A stretch of DNA of 53,962 nucleotides from Phanerodontia chrysosporium (lineage: Eukaryota; Basidiomycota; Agaricomycetes; Polyporales; Phanerochaetaceae), in NCBI GenBank assembly GCA_001910725.1, contig MJGA01000073.1, positions 1 through 53,962 on the forward strand. The letters run 5' to 3'. The position numbers and the translations under genes were made by a program. Positions 21,899 through 31,140 of the stretch are shown here, piece by piece. Positions within the stretch are counted from its first letter, which is position 1, and the number at the start of each line of letters is the position of its first letter. Under the pieces are notes generated by a model. It was not told where the DNA came from. It searched no databases and worked only from the letters and a program-made list of their open reading frames with translations.

Positions 21899-24435
21899 GG
21901 AATCGCACCCAAACTCTATACGAAGAAAGATAACGCCGTACTCACCTCAGATAAGGCGTCCTTGCAAAACTCCAAGCGACGGAACGTGTCCATGACGAAC
22001 GTGAGGCTGGGAAGCGGCATCGGCCCAAAGTTCTCGTGGCATTGCTGCCCAGAGAGCACAAAGACGACGGCTTTCGCCTCGACCTGCGCCCAGAGATCCT
22101 TCGAGTGCTGCGACGCACTGTCGTCCGCCTTCACGCTCTCGCACTTCGCAGAGACGAGCTCGCGCAGCTTTGTCAGGTACATCTCCAGCGCATGCTGGAC
22201 GAGGGCCTGATCGTCGTTGTTGCGCAGAGTCTTGTTCGTCAGCAACAACGCGACGTCCGCCAGCTCGACGCGCTTCTTGTCGGTCTTGAAAGCATGCATG
22301 TACGCCTCGTCCGCCAAGGCCATGATGTCAGGGAGTATTTCATAGGAAGGGCGTTCTGTCTTGTTCCCCAGCATGAGCTTGTATATTCCTCGCCAGCTTT
22401 TCCTCGACTGCGCGACCACTTCAGGGACTTCCGAAGCACCCTACTGGGTCCAGTTGCCGATGCTGTTGTCCAGAGTGCTGATGTCGGGGCAGTCCTTGAT
22501 GACCCGCCCCATCGCATCGAAATGCACCCAGAGCGTCCCCACAATCGTCGACGCAAGCTGCGTTCCAAAGAAATCAGCAACGCCCCATGCACGTCAAGCC
22601 AAGCCTCGCACGTGCGAGCGAACTTACCGCTCCGTACACGTCTAGCAAATGCTTCTGCAACAAGTTCACCTTCCAGATCGCGTGCTTCGCCAGCCCGTCC
22701 TTCGCATGTGCGATGCGAACCAACAGGCTGAGCGAATGCACCGAGCGAAGCAGCGCAGTCACCGCCGCCGATTTTCGCGGCTGACCCAGTTGCTGCTTCG
22801 CGACCTCGGCCATGGCTGTCGCAGCGTCGACAATCTGAGTCGTGTCCTTCTTCGCGCCCTTCGCAGCCTTGCTGGCCTTCGCAGCCTTCGCTGCAGTCTT
22901 CGCAGCCTGAGCAGCTGCCTTTGCGGCCGCCTTCGTCTGCTTCGTCGAGGTCTCGGGCGCAGATGCGTCCTCGTTCGCGCCACCCGCATTCGCGTCTGCC
23001 TCCTCGGCGTCCATGCGGAGTTTCTCAGCTTCCGCCGGAGGCGCGTTCGCGTCCTTCATTGAAGTCGCCGTCGTTACCAGATTCTTCACCGCGATACTCA
23101 CCAATTTGCTCGCGTCGTTCTTCTGCTCGCCATAGACGAGCTTGTCCAGTTCGATGCCGAGGAGCCCCAGAATCATCTCCAGAAACTCCTCAGGAGTCTC
23201 TCCGCGCACCATCTCCCGGAAGTTCCTCGCCATCTCGTAGAGATCGTCCGAGGTCAGCTTGTCTGTCAAGTCGTAACTCGCCCGTCAGCTTCGTTAATAG
23301 CATCTACCAGTAATTCGCCACTCACCATAGTCGTAAATCGCGACGAGCCACCATCCGCTCGCCTTCTGAATCTGCGCCCACTTCCGCGTCTGCACAGTCA
23401 CCCTCTCCAAGTCGTCGAGCACGACCTTGTATTCACGAGCGTACGGGAGGGTGCTGGTATCCTGCGGGCCGTCGAGTTTCTCCTTCTCGACCAGCGGCTT
23501 CAGCCGCTCGGCCTCCGCGCGCAACGCATGAATCTGAGCCGCGCCTTGAACGAGCCGGACGTTCAGAATCTTCATGTACTCCCGAAGCGCGGCGAGACGA
23601 TGCTGTCCACCAGAGACAGCAACGTACTTCGTGCCGTCCTTCACCAGCGAGTCCAGCGTAGGCCAGTCTTCTTCCGACGCCTTGACGATGTCGAGCTTCT
23701 GCAGTGCTGCGAAGCTCGCGCACCGCTGGAGTCGCTCGACCGCGTCCGGTTTGAGGTCCGTCGCCGGACTCAGCGGGATCTTGAACATCGTCTCCAAGTT
23801 GACGCGTCGAATCTCTTCCTCGTCGAACTTCCTCACCAGGTTCGAGACACCGACTCTGTGAACCAAACGCCTGACCCACATGCCGAACTCGGCACGGACT
23901 GACTCAGGTGCGATCCAGTTAACGCGAGCGTATCCGAGGAACGCCGCGTGAATGTTCACCCGCATCTTCACAATGACGTGCGGGTCGACGATGTTCTTGT
24001 CCTCGGGGAGCTTGGATAGCTCGTTCATGACCTCCATGAGCTCCTTCGACTGAATACGATCTATATTTAATATACCTCGCTGCTTTAGTTCAATGTAGCA
24101 CGTACGTATTGTTCCTCGGGAGTGAGGACTTCGTCTACCCAAACATCCTCGTCCGTTGCCTTCTCCTTCCCCTTTCCCTTTGAGGCCTGCTCTGCATCCT
24201 CCTCTCCTTCGCTCTTCTCGCTCTCCTCGCTCAGAACAGCAATCTCTGGGTCCGCAGCGTCCGCCTGCGCAGTGTGCTGGCTCCCAGACGCCTTAGCATT
24301 CGCATCCGAGGACTTTGCAGTCCCCTGTTTGGCAAGCGAAGTGAGCAGCGCCTTGGGATCACTGGCAGGGTTGGCCTTGGCCAGCTTGATCGCCTTTTTC
24401 AAAACAGAGCTTTTAGCTGACTGTTTGGGGGCCAT

Positions 24436-24704
24436 TTCTAAGCAAACTAACACCACAGTGAGTAACTTAGTAGTAAGATCAATTTGCACTGCACTCACAA
24501 ACAGTATATTTAGGGTCTGCTGGTGTGTTGGTGAAGGTAGAGAGCGAGAGGCGACATCGACGAGGGAGCCTTGATCCATCGATCGATGGCATATGTCCCG
24601 TTTTGGATGTATCAATTGATGAGAATATAATATTAATAATTTGTATGCCCAGATATGGGGCTTGTCGGACATCCAAATCGGATCATATCAAACAAGGCGC
24701 CCAT
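24436..24704. promoter_or_regulatory. putative promoter interval of ParB-like copy 2
   Basis: About 270 bp between the start codon and the first upstream palindrome. It includes an AT-rich block (24615-24645). No clear TATA box was identified. Position and size resemble the equivalent interval in E1 (5466-5757). Confidence 0.35.
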
Positions 24705-25016
24705 CCGCGCGTGTTTCGAAACACGCGCGGATGGATGCATGAAAACGGACATGTCCATCCGTGCGTGTTTCGAAACACGCGCGGTGATGGACCGATGTCA
24801 GAACCTCTCCGTGCGTGTTTCGAAACACGCACGGATGGACATGTCCATTTTCATGCATCCATCCGCGCGTGTTTCGAAACACGCGCGGATCGAGATGACG
24901 TGTAGCGTAGTGTCCTTTTCAAGACCGTGGACCTCTTTGTACCCTCTTTGTACCCTCTACCAACCAACACCACAGGATACGCTGTACTCTCCGCGCGTGT
25001 TTCGAAACACGCGCGG
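24705..25016. repeat. E2 upstream palindrome array (5 units)
   Basis: 26-bp palindromes start at 24705, 24759, 24809, 24863 and 24991. Units 1, 4 and 5 are the perfect CCGCGCGTGTTTC dyad. Unit 2 has CCGTGCG on its left arm and unit 3 is a perfect CCGTGCGTGTTTC dyad. Units 1-2 and 3-4 with their spacers are mirror copies of each other (24705-24784 against 24809-24888). Confidence 0.95.
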
Positions 25017-25079
25017 GGAGGTCATGTATATTTAACACTATCCAAACCCCTTATACCTTCCGCGAACTCTTGGAGCCTT

Positions 25080-25560
25080 ACCTGGACCCTATCCATACCC
25101 TCTTGTTACCCTGCTGGTATCCTCTTGTACCCTCTTGTTACCTTTCTAGTACCCCCTTGTACCCTCTTGTTACCCTTCTAGTACCCCCCTTGTACCCTCT
25201 TGTTACCCTTCTAGTACCCCCTTGTACCCTCTTGTTACCCTTCTAGTACCCCCTTGTACCCTCTTGTTACCCTTCTAGTACCCCCTTGTACCCTCTTGTT
25301 ACCCTTCTAGTACCCCCTTGTACCCTCTTGTTACCCTTCTAGTACCCCCTTGTACCCTCTTGTTACCCTTCTAGTACCCCCTTGAACCTTACCTATACCT
25401 TCCTTGTACCCCTTTGTACCTTACCTATACCTTACTTGTACTCTTCATGTACCCTTATTGTACCCTTATTGTACCCTTATTGTACCTTACTTGTACCTCC
25501 TATGTACCTTGCCCTGGGTTCACCCTTGATTCTTGGGTACCCCCAAATTGTACCCCTTTC
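25080..25560. repeat. C-rich minisatellite, about 32-bp unit
   Basis: A core of about eight near-identical 32-33-bp units lies at about 25125-25390 (TTGTACCCTCTTG, TTACCCTTCTAGTACCCCC), flanked by degenerate TTGTACC(C/T) repeats to about 25560. All C-runs are on the plus strand. It occupies the place of the C-rich end in E1 and probably belongs to the E2 terminus. Confidence 0.9.
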
Positions 25561-25665
25561 CCGCGCCAGTTCCAGTTATGTACCCCCAAAACCCCACTAC
25601 CAAAAAGTGGTCCAACCTATAACCCACCTAGAACCCTGAACCCACAGTCGATTTTCCCATATAAT

Positions 25666-26283
25666 ACTGGTTTTTTACTGGTACCTTAGGGCTTAGGTCA
25701 CCCTCCAGGCTTTGACTTTTATTTGTGCGAAATAACGAGGGGTATCCCCGACACATTCCAACCTATGTTAAATTATGGAACGTGGAAATCCATGAATTGG
25801 GATCGGTTATGTATGCTGCAAGCATGAGATCGAACATGTAAAACGTGAGTGAATCTCCGATCGCTGCTCGAGCAGCGATCGGGGCTGATGGGTATGCTAC
25901 CTTCCTCCGCTGCCTTCAATTGTCGGTGGTTCCCCGATCGCTGCTCGAACAGCAATCGGGTGGTCCTATCAATCCCATCAGCTGTCGCCACCCGATCGCT
26001 GTTTGAGCAGTGATCGGATGATAACCCCAGTTCTACTCAGTGTTACCTGCCATAACTGGACCGTTTCCGATCGCTGCTCGAGCAGCCATCGGAGATTCAG
26101 TCACGTTTTACATGTTCGATCTCATGCTTGCAGCATACATAACCGATCCCAATTCATGGATTTCCACGTTCCATAATTTAACATAGGTTGGAATGTGTCG
26201 GGGATACCCCTCGTTATTTCGCACAAATAAAAGTCAAAGCCTGGAGGGTGACCTAAGCCCTAAGGTACCAGTAAAAAACCAGT
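25666..26283. mobile_element. foldback element, 618 bp, with 217-bp terminal inverted repeats
   Basis: Terminal inverted repeats 25666-25882 and 26067-26283 are almost identical and begin ACTGGTTTTTTACTGGTACC. The element is flanked on both sides by ATAAT (25661-25665 and 26284-26288) in direct orientation, a 5-bp target duplication or shared site. The inner ends of the repeats and the 184-bp loop carry four 26-bp palindromes. It has no coding potential of its own. Near-identity of the arms indicates recent insertion. The last 28 bp of its right end recur at 34635-34662. Confidence 0.88.
25857..26092. repeat. foldback palindromes (4 units)
   Basis: 26-bp dyads at 25857-25882 (perfect; half-site CCGATCGCTGCTC), 25934-25959, 25992-26017 and 26067-26092 (one to three mismatches each). 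They have the same length as the E1 and E2 palindromes and, in units 1, 2 and 4, TCGA at the centre. Confidence 0.92.
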
Positions 26284-26288
26284 ATAAT

Positions 26289-29200
26289 GCCAACGATTCA
26301 TGCCTGCTGCCATCAACGGCGGGCGCTCTCGCTCAATTTGGCACCCCCGACACTTGCGAAAGGCGCATCAGTGATCCACGCGACCTTGGCGCTTACCTGA
26401 CTGAAGGCTTGCATATAACCAGCCTAGAGAGCGGTAGCATGGGTGCTATACCTTCCAATGAATGTAATCAGCTTCAAACTTTCTATGCCACTATTCAAGA
26501 AGAAAGTCTGAACATTCAATGGGACGATATAGAGCCGGTCTTAGTAACCACTGACATGGACAAGTTCATGGAGGGCCTAGACGAAGAAGACACCATCATT
26601 ACGTATGATGGTGAATACATGTTTTCATCCAAGCAGCAGATGAGCTCTCCTGAAGTACTTACGGCTTATAAAAGGGTTGATCGTAAGGTCAAACCTGTGC
26701 CTGCAGTATTCCCAGAAGATGCAAGAGTATTGCGACAGTTTCCTGAGGACCCATTAGCCTCACTGCCTCCATTAACCCCACGACCACCTACTTTTGAACC
26801 CAATGGAGGGCGGCTAACCTTTGAAAACCTGGAAGCAATGAATCTGAATGCAACAGGATTTCTATGGCCAGAGGAATTGAAGTTATTTCAGCATATACTT
26901 CAATTAAATCAAGCGCACTTTGTATTCGAAGACAGCCAACGAGGCTCCTTCAGGGAAGACTATTTCTCCCCGTACATCATTCCTGTGGTACCTCACGTTC
27001 CTTGGGCATTCAAGAATATCCCTATACCCTTAGGGATTCATTAAAAAGTCCTTGACCTGCTACGGGAAAAGATAGTCGCTGGAGTATATGAGTCTAGTCA
27101 ATCCTCATATCGATCAAGATGGTTCTGTGTTCTCAAGAAAAGTGGCAAGCTAAGAATTGTACATGACTTACAGCCGCTGAACAAAGTAACTATACGAGAT
27201 GCAGGATTGCCTCCCAACCTGGATAACTTCGTGGAGCCATTTGCTGGACGACAGTGTTACACGGTTTTTGACTTGTATTGGGGATTTGATGCGCGCAAGG
27301 TGCACCCACAAAGCAGAAACCTTACAGCATTCATGACACCACTAGGGCTACTACGCATCACTTCGCTACCCACAGGCTTTACCAACTCACCAGCTGAATT
27401 TCAAGCGTGCATGTCTTTTATACTGCAGCATGAAATTCCTGATTACGCCAATATCTTTATAGACAACTTACCTATTAAAGGTCCTAAGAGCCGTTATAAA
27501 GACAAGTTTGGAAGGCCAGAAGTATTGCAAGCCAATCCAGGTATACGACGGTTTATCTGGGAACATGCAAATGATGTACACCGGATTATTCACAGGGTTG
27601 GACATGCGGGAGGAACGTTCTCCCCCTCAAAGGTTCAACTAGCGCAGGAGGAAGTTCTTATTATTGGCCAGAAGTGTACTCCAGAGGGGCAGTTGCCAGA
27701 TAGTCAGAAGATCGAGAAGGTTCTGAAATGGCCACCCTTAAAGACAGTAAAGGATGTCAAAGGATTCCTTGGTCTTTGTGGCACAGTACGCATCTGGATT
27801 GAGAACTATTCAGCTAAGGCACGACCCTTGGCAGAACTCATACGCCACGATGTGGAGTTTGAATGGGACGCACGGCGACAAGCAGCCTTTGAAGAACTGA
27901 AACAGGCAATTACGTCACCACCAGCTCTACGCCCCATTGACTATGACTCAGAACGACCTGTGGTGTTATCAGTAGACTCCAGCATAATTGCAGTAGGGTT
28001 CATACTCGCACAGTATGACGAGAATGGCAAGAAGAGACCAGCAAGATACGGTTCAATCCCAATGAACAGTATAGAATCACGCTACTCTCAGCCCAAACTG
28101 GAATTATATGGGTTATTCAGAGCACTGCGAGCTTATCGCCTTTACATTATTGGAGTTAAGCACATGATAGTGGAGGTGGATGCGAAGTACATTAAAGGAA
28201 TGCTTAACGACCCTGACCTTCAACCTAATGCCACCATCAATAGGTGGATCCAGGGCATTCTTTTATTTGACTTCGAGTTAGTTCACGTACCAGCAAACAA
28301 ACATCGAGGACCCGACGCCTTATCAAGGAAGGAGATGGCAGAAGGAGAAGAGATAGTTGAAGAAGACGACAGTTGGTTGGACGACATACCCCTGTTGATA
28401 CCTGAACAATGCGGACCATGGATGAATATTGTGTCGCTCTACACACGCTTAGTGAGCTCGGTTCCTGAGCCCACCATCAGAACTTTCAAAGCATGTTTGT
28501 ACGAGCCTGACGAGCCCATGGTAGAGCATGTGTTTGCAGCATCAACCCAGCAGCAAGAACGAACATTAGCAGATATTTCCCACTTTCTGCAAACTACCCG
28601 GACACCTCAGTTTCAGACTACCCAAGAAAAGCAGCGGATCATTCAGAAGGCATTACGCTTCTATGTAACAGGAAAGGCCATGTACAAACGGCGTGGTTTA
28701 CAAGGACCTGCCAAGGTTATATTCCGTGCACATAAGCGTGAAGAATTGCTTCAAGCTGCACATGAGGGGCAAGGACATAGAGGAGCAGAAGCAGTCATGG
28801 CCATGTTAAAGGAACGTTTCTATTGGCCTAATATGTGGCAGGACATTCGCCATCATGTCCAGTCATGTCATCAATGCCAGATACGAAGTGTACGAAAGGC
28901 ACAGGTGCCTATCATGGTCTCAACACCATCGACACTGTTCTTGAAAGTCTATGTGGACGTCATGTTCATGCCTAAGTCACATGGCTACCGGTACATAGCA
29001 GCAGCACGTGATGACTTATCAGGAGCAGCAGAAGGACGGTCACTCAAGCGCAATGATGCACTTAGCATGTCCAAGTTCTTGTGGGAACAAGTCTTCTGCA
29101 GATATGGAGCAGTTGGACAAGTTGTCACTGATAATGGCAAGGAAGTGGAAGCAGCTTTTAGCGAGCTTATGGATCGATTTGGCGTACCTCAGATTCGAAT

Positions 29201-29996
29201 ATCTGCTTACAACTCCAAAGCAAATGGAGTGGTGGAACGAGGTCACTTCATTATACGCGAATCCATTGTCAAGGCATGTAATGGCAAGGTTTCAGACTGG
29301 CCTAAGCATGTTTGCCACGCCTTCTTTGCAGACAGGATAACTGTAAGGCGACAGACAGGCTACTCCCCCTTCTATTTGCTTCATGGAACAGACCCAGTCC
29401 TACCCTTTGACCTTACAGAGGCTACCTTTATGATGGACGGCTACAAACGCGGCATGAGCTCAGTAGAATTACTAGCTTTACGTTTACGTCAGTTACAAAA
29501 GCGCCCTGAAGACTTGTCAAAGGCAGCAGAAGTCTTAGCTAAGTATAGGTTCAAAGCAAAAGAACAATTCGAACATCGATATCGAACTCGACTTATACGC
29601 GAATCATATCCACCTGGTACCTTAGTGCTACTGCGTAACAAAGCAATAGAGGCTACTTTGGAACGTAAGCATAAGGATAGGTATTTAGGACCATATGAGG
29701 TGGTACGACGAACAAGAAACGGAGCATACATCCTACAAGAGCTGGATGGTACAGTTTGGCGACAAGCCATAGCGGCCTTTAGACTCATACCCTATGTGTC
29801 CAGGTCAAGCGAGTATCTTGAGGCAATAATGGAGCAGCTCCATGATAATGCTGAGGATGAGAGCTCAGGCACAGATCCTTGGTTTTCTGATAGTGAAAGG
29901 GAATATGGTTCTGGTAAATCTGCTGAGAGCTCTGTAAACCAGGACTCCTCCTTTGAAGGCAGCGAATCAGACTCATATTCACCCTCATCATTTTAG
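26289..29996 (+). pseudogene. GypsyB pol: RT, RNase H, integrase (5'-truncated, one stop, altered RT active site)
   Basis: The frame begins immediately right of ATAAT in the protease-RT linker (..YKRVDRKVKPVPAVFPEDARV..). TAA at 27042-27044 interrupts it before RT, and the same frame then runs to 29996. RT blocks are visible (SYRSRWFCVLKK, LRIVHDLQPLNK, SLPTGFTNSPAEFQ), but the catalytic YxDD box reads FIDN (ANIFIDNLPIKGP), losing the second Asp. RNase H-like sequence (PVVLSVDSSIIAVG; LELYGLFRALRAY; HRGPDALSR) follows, then the HHCC zinc region (HEGQGHRGAE..CHQCQIR) and an integrase core with VTDNGKEVE and GVVERGH. The C-terminus is acidic/Ser-rich. Gag and most of protease are missing, replaced by E2 and the foldback element. 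Confidence 0.9.
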
Positions 29997-30008
29997 AAAC
30001 GGCCAACT

Positions 30009-31110
30009 GGGGACAGTTGAAACTTCAAGCGACCCCCGGATATCATGCATCAAACATGTTTGATACAAGATATGGATGAATAGAGTCTAATTCACTGCTC
30101 AAAGACGAGCGCGAGAGAACAGGGACATTCTGGGATAGGCCAGAGGCCCAGGCTTTAGACGACAAATACCATGACAAATGCTCACCAAGCATTGTACTTC
30201 AGGCATGCCCTGGAAGGTAAAAGAAGAGAGTAGAATGCCATGGAAAGTTCTGGAAAAGCTTGGAAAGTGATACCCTGCTGGGAGCCAGGGAGATGGAAAG
30301 CACCAGAATACGATGGAATTTAAGAGAATAACGTAGAATACTCTAGAATAGCTTAGTCATACACTAATTTCACATCTCAGGAAAGGTATATAAACCCCCC
30401 TGAATGTGCCAGGAAATACAAGGCCCACGTTACTAGCTCTTTTTTTAGTACTGTGATCACCTTCACGTGTTTTGGGTTTACGTTCAACGTGGTTTACGGT
30501 GTCAGCACTCTAAGCTTGGTTAAATCCCAAGTAGAGTATGGTGTCTGGTATTCTAGTCTGGCTACACGTTGCCCAGTGTCGAATACCTGTGCTGTTGTTT
30601 TACGTTGTTCGGTGTTGTGTTCTAAGCTTGGTTAAATCCCAAGTAGAGCACTGTTGTTGTTGTTTGGTGTTACGCTCTAAGCTTGGTTAAATCCCAGGTA
30701 GAGTGTAGTTGTTGTTGTTGTTGTTGTTGTTTGGTGTTACGCTCTAAGCTTGGTTAAATCCCAGGTAGAGTGTAGTTGTTGTTGTTGTTGTTTGGAGTTG
30801 CGCTCTAGCCTGGTTTAACCCCTGGTAGAGTGTTGGTGTTTGATGCTCTAGGCTTGGTTAGATCCCAAGTAGAGTATCTGTGTTGGTGTTTATATTGTTT
30901 GGTGTTTTCCGGCAAAGTGGTCAAGCAGACAGGCTTTTCCTTTTGCTGTGTGTTTAAGGTCCTGCTACAAAACAGTTTGTAGTTTGATCTTACCCCAGGC
31001 GTCACCCCACCCTTACCATCTTCTCACATATCCTTGAACCCCCTTCCACCTCTGTAATTTCTCCCACGAACGCCCGAGGCAGAAGCTGACCAAAGATAAG
31101 TCCGCCTAAC
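30009..31110 (+). repeat. 3' LTR of GypsyB
   Basis: It begins near TGGGGACAGTTG after the pol stop. A TATATAAA box is at about 30387-30394. Six small hairpin repeats follow (see 30506-30877). The end is near CTCACG/ACGAACGCCCGAGGCAG.. ACTCGGTTCC, a block also found at the end of the GypsyC LTR (36068-36124). Sharing of GATATCATGC..CAAGATATGGATGA with 34878-34917 confirms family membership. The ends are approximate. Confidence 0.7.
30506..30877 (+). repeat. tandem mini-hairpins in GypsyB LTR leader
   Basis: Six copies of a roughly 27-bp unit (CTCTAAGCTTGGTTAAATCC then a TAGAG closing arm) separated by TTG-rich spacers. CTCTA and TAGAG can pair in each copy. They lie downstream of the TATA box, so they would be in the RNA leader. 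Confidence 0.85.
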
Positions 31111-31140
31111 TCGGTTCCTCGATTCAAACACTACTCCTGC

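Larger units (their letters stand above)
19352..24435 (-). pseudogene. ParB/sulfiredoxin-like domain protein, copy 2, full length with one in-frame stop
   Basis: Seven exons (minus): 24435-24106, 24049-23326, 23262-22628, 22557-21946, 21485-21333, 21270-19756 and 19705-19352, encoding about 1,440 residues. Splice sites are GT..AG, and introns are 50-70 nt except intron 4 (460 nt). Exon 1 is Lys/acidic low complexity. Exon 2 carries YVAVSGGQHRLAALREYMK near residue 255, resembling the ParB/Srx/DGQHR superfamily box; its length (724 nt) equals that of copy 1. Exons 3-5 have unrecognised globular sequence (DLYEMARNF, TLWVHFDAMGR, SWRGIYKLMLGN, ITKNFSPYIARDF). Exon 6 has a KGKGKGK linker, then TLRSHYLWPAFTGNSM.., and an Asp/Glu run. 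TAG at 22443-22441 (about codon 602) replaces a Gln codon present in copy 1. This could mean a decayed gene, readthrough or an error. It is probably a nuclear DNA-associated protein; that is inference. Confidence 0.75.
19352..25660 (-). mobile_element. E2: second candidate element with ParB-like gene and palindromes
   Basis: E2 has the same order as E1: the ParB-like gene reading leftward, palindromes upstream of it, C-rich repeats and a right boundary next to ATAAT (25661-25665). The left boundary lies somewhere between 19070 and 19352 and could not be fixed. Its palindromes differ in sequence from those of E1 but have the same 26-bp length. Gene A/B homologues are absent, so these are accessory to the family. 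The right end abuts a gypsy coding region, now separated from it by a 618-bp foldback insertion. Confidence 0.6.

Noticed and set aside
22405..22445. A 37-nt intron removing the TAG in ParB-like copy 2
   Set aside because: Shorter than the other introns, and it would shift the frame away from the conserved KSWRGIYKLMLGN sequence.
3441..25660. Helitron or Starship identity for E1/E2
   Set aside because: No Rep/helicase or tyrosine-recombinase (DUF3435) gene, no CTRR end, and no Starship-type target; these remain possible only if the missing left parts carry them.
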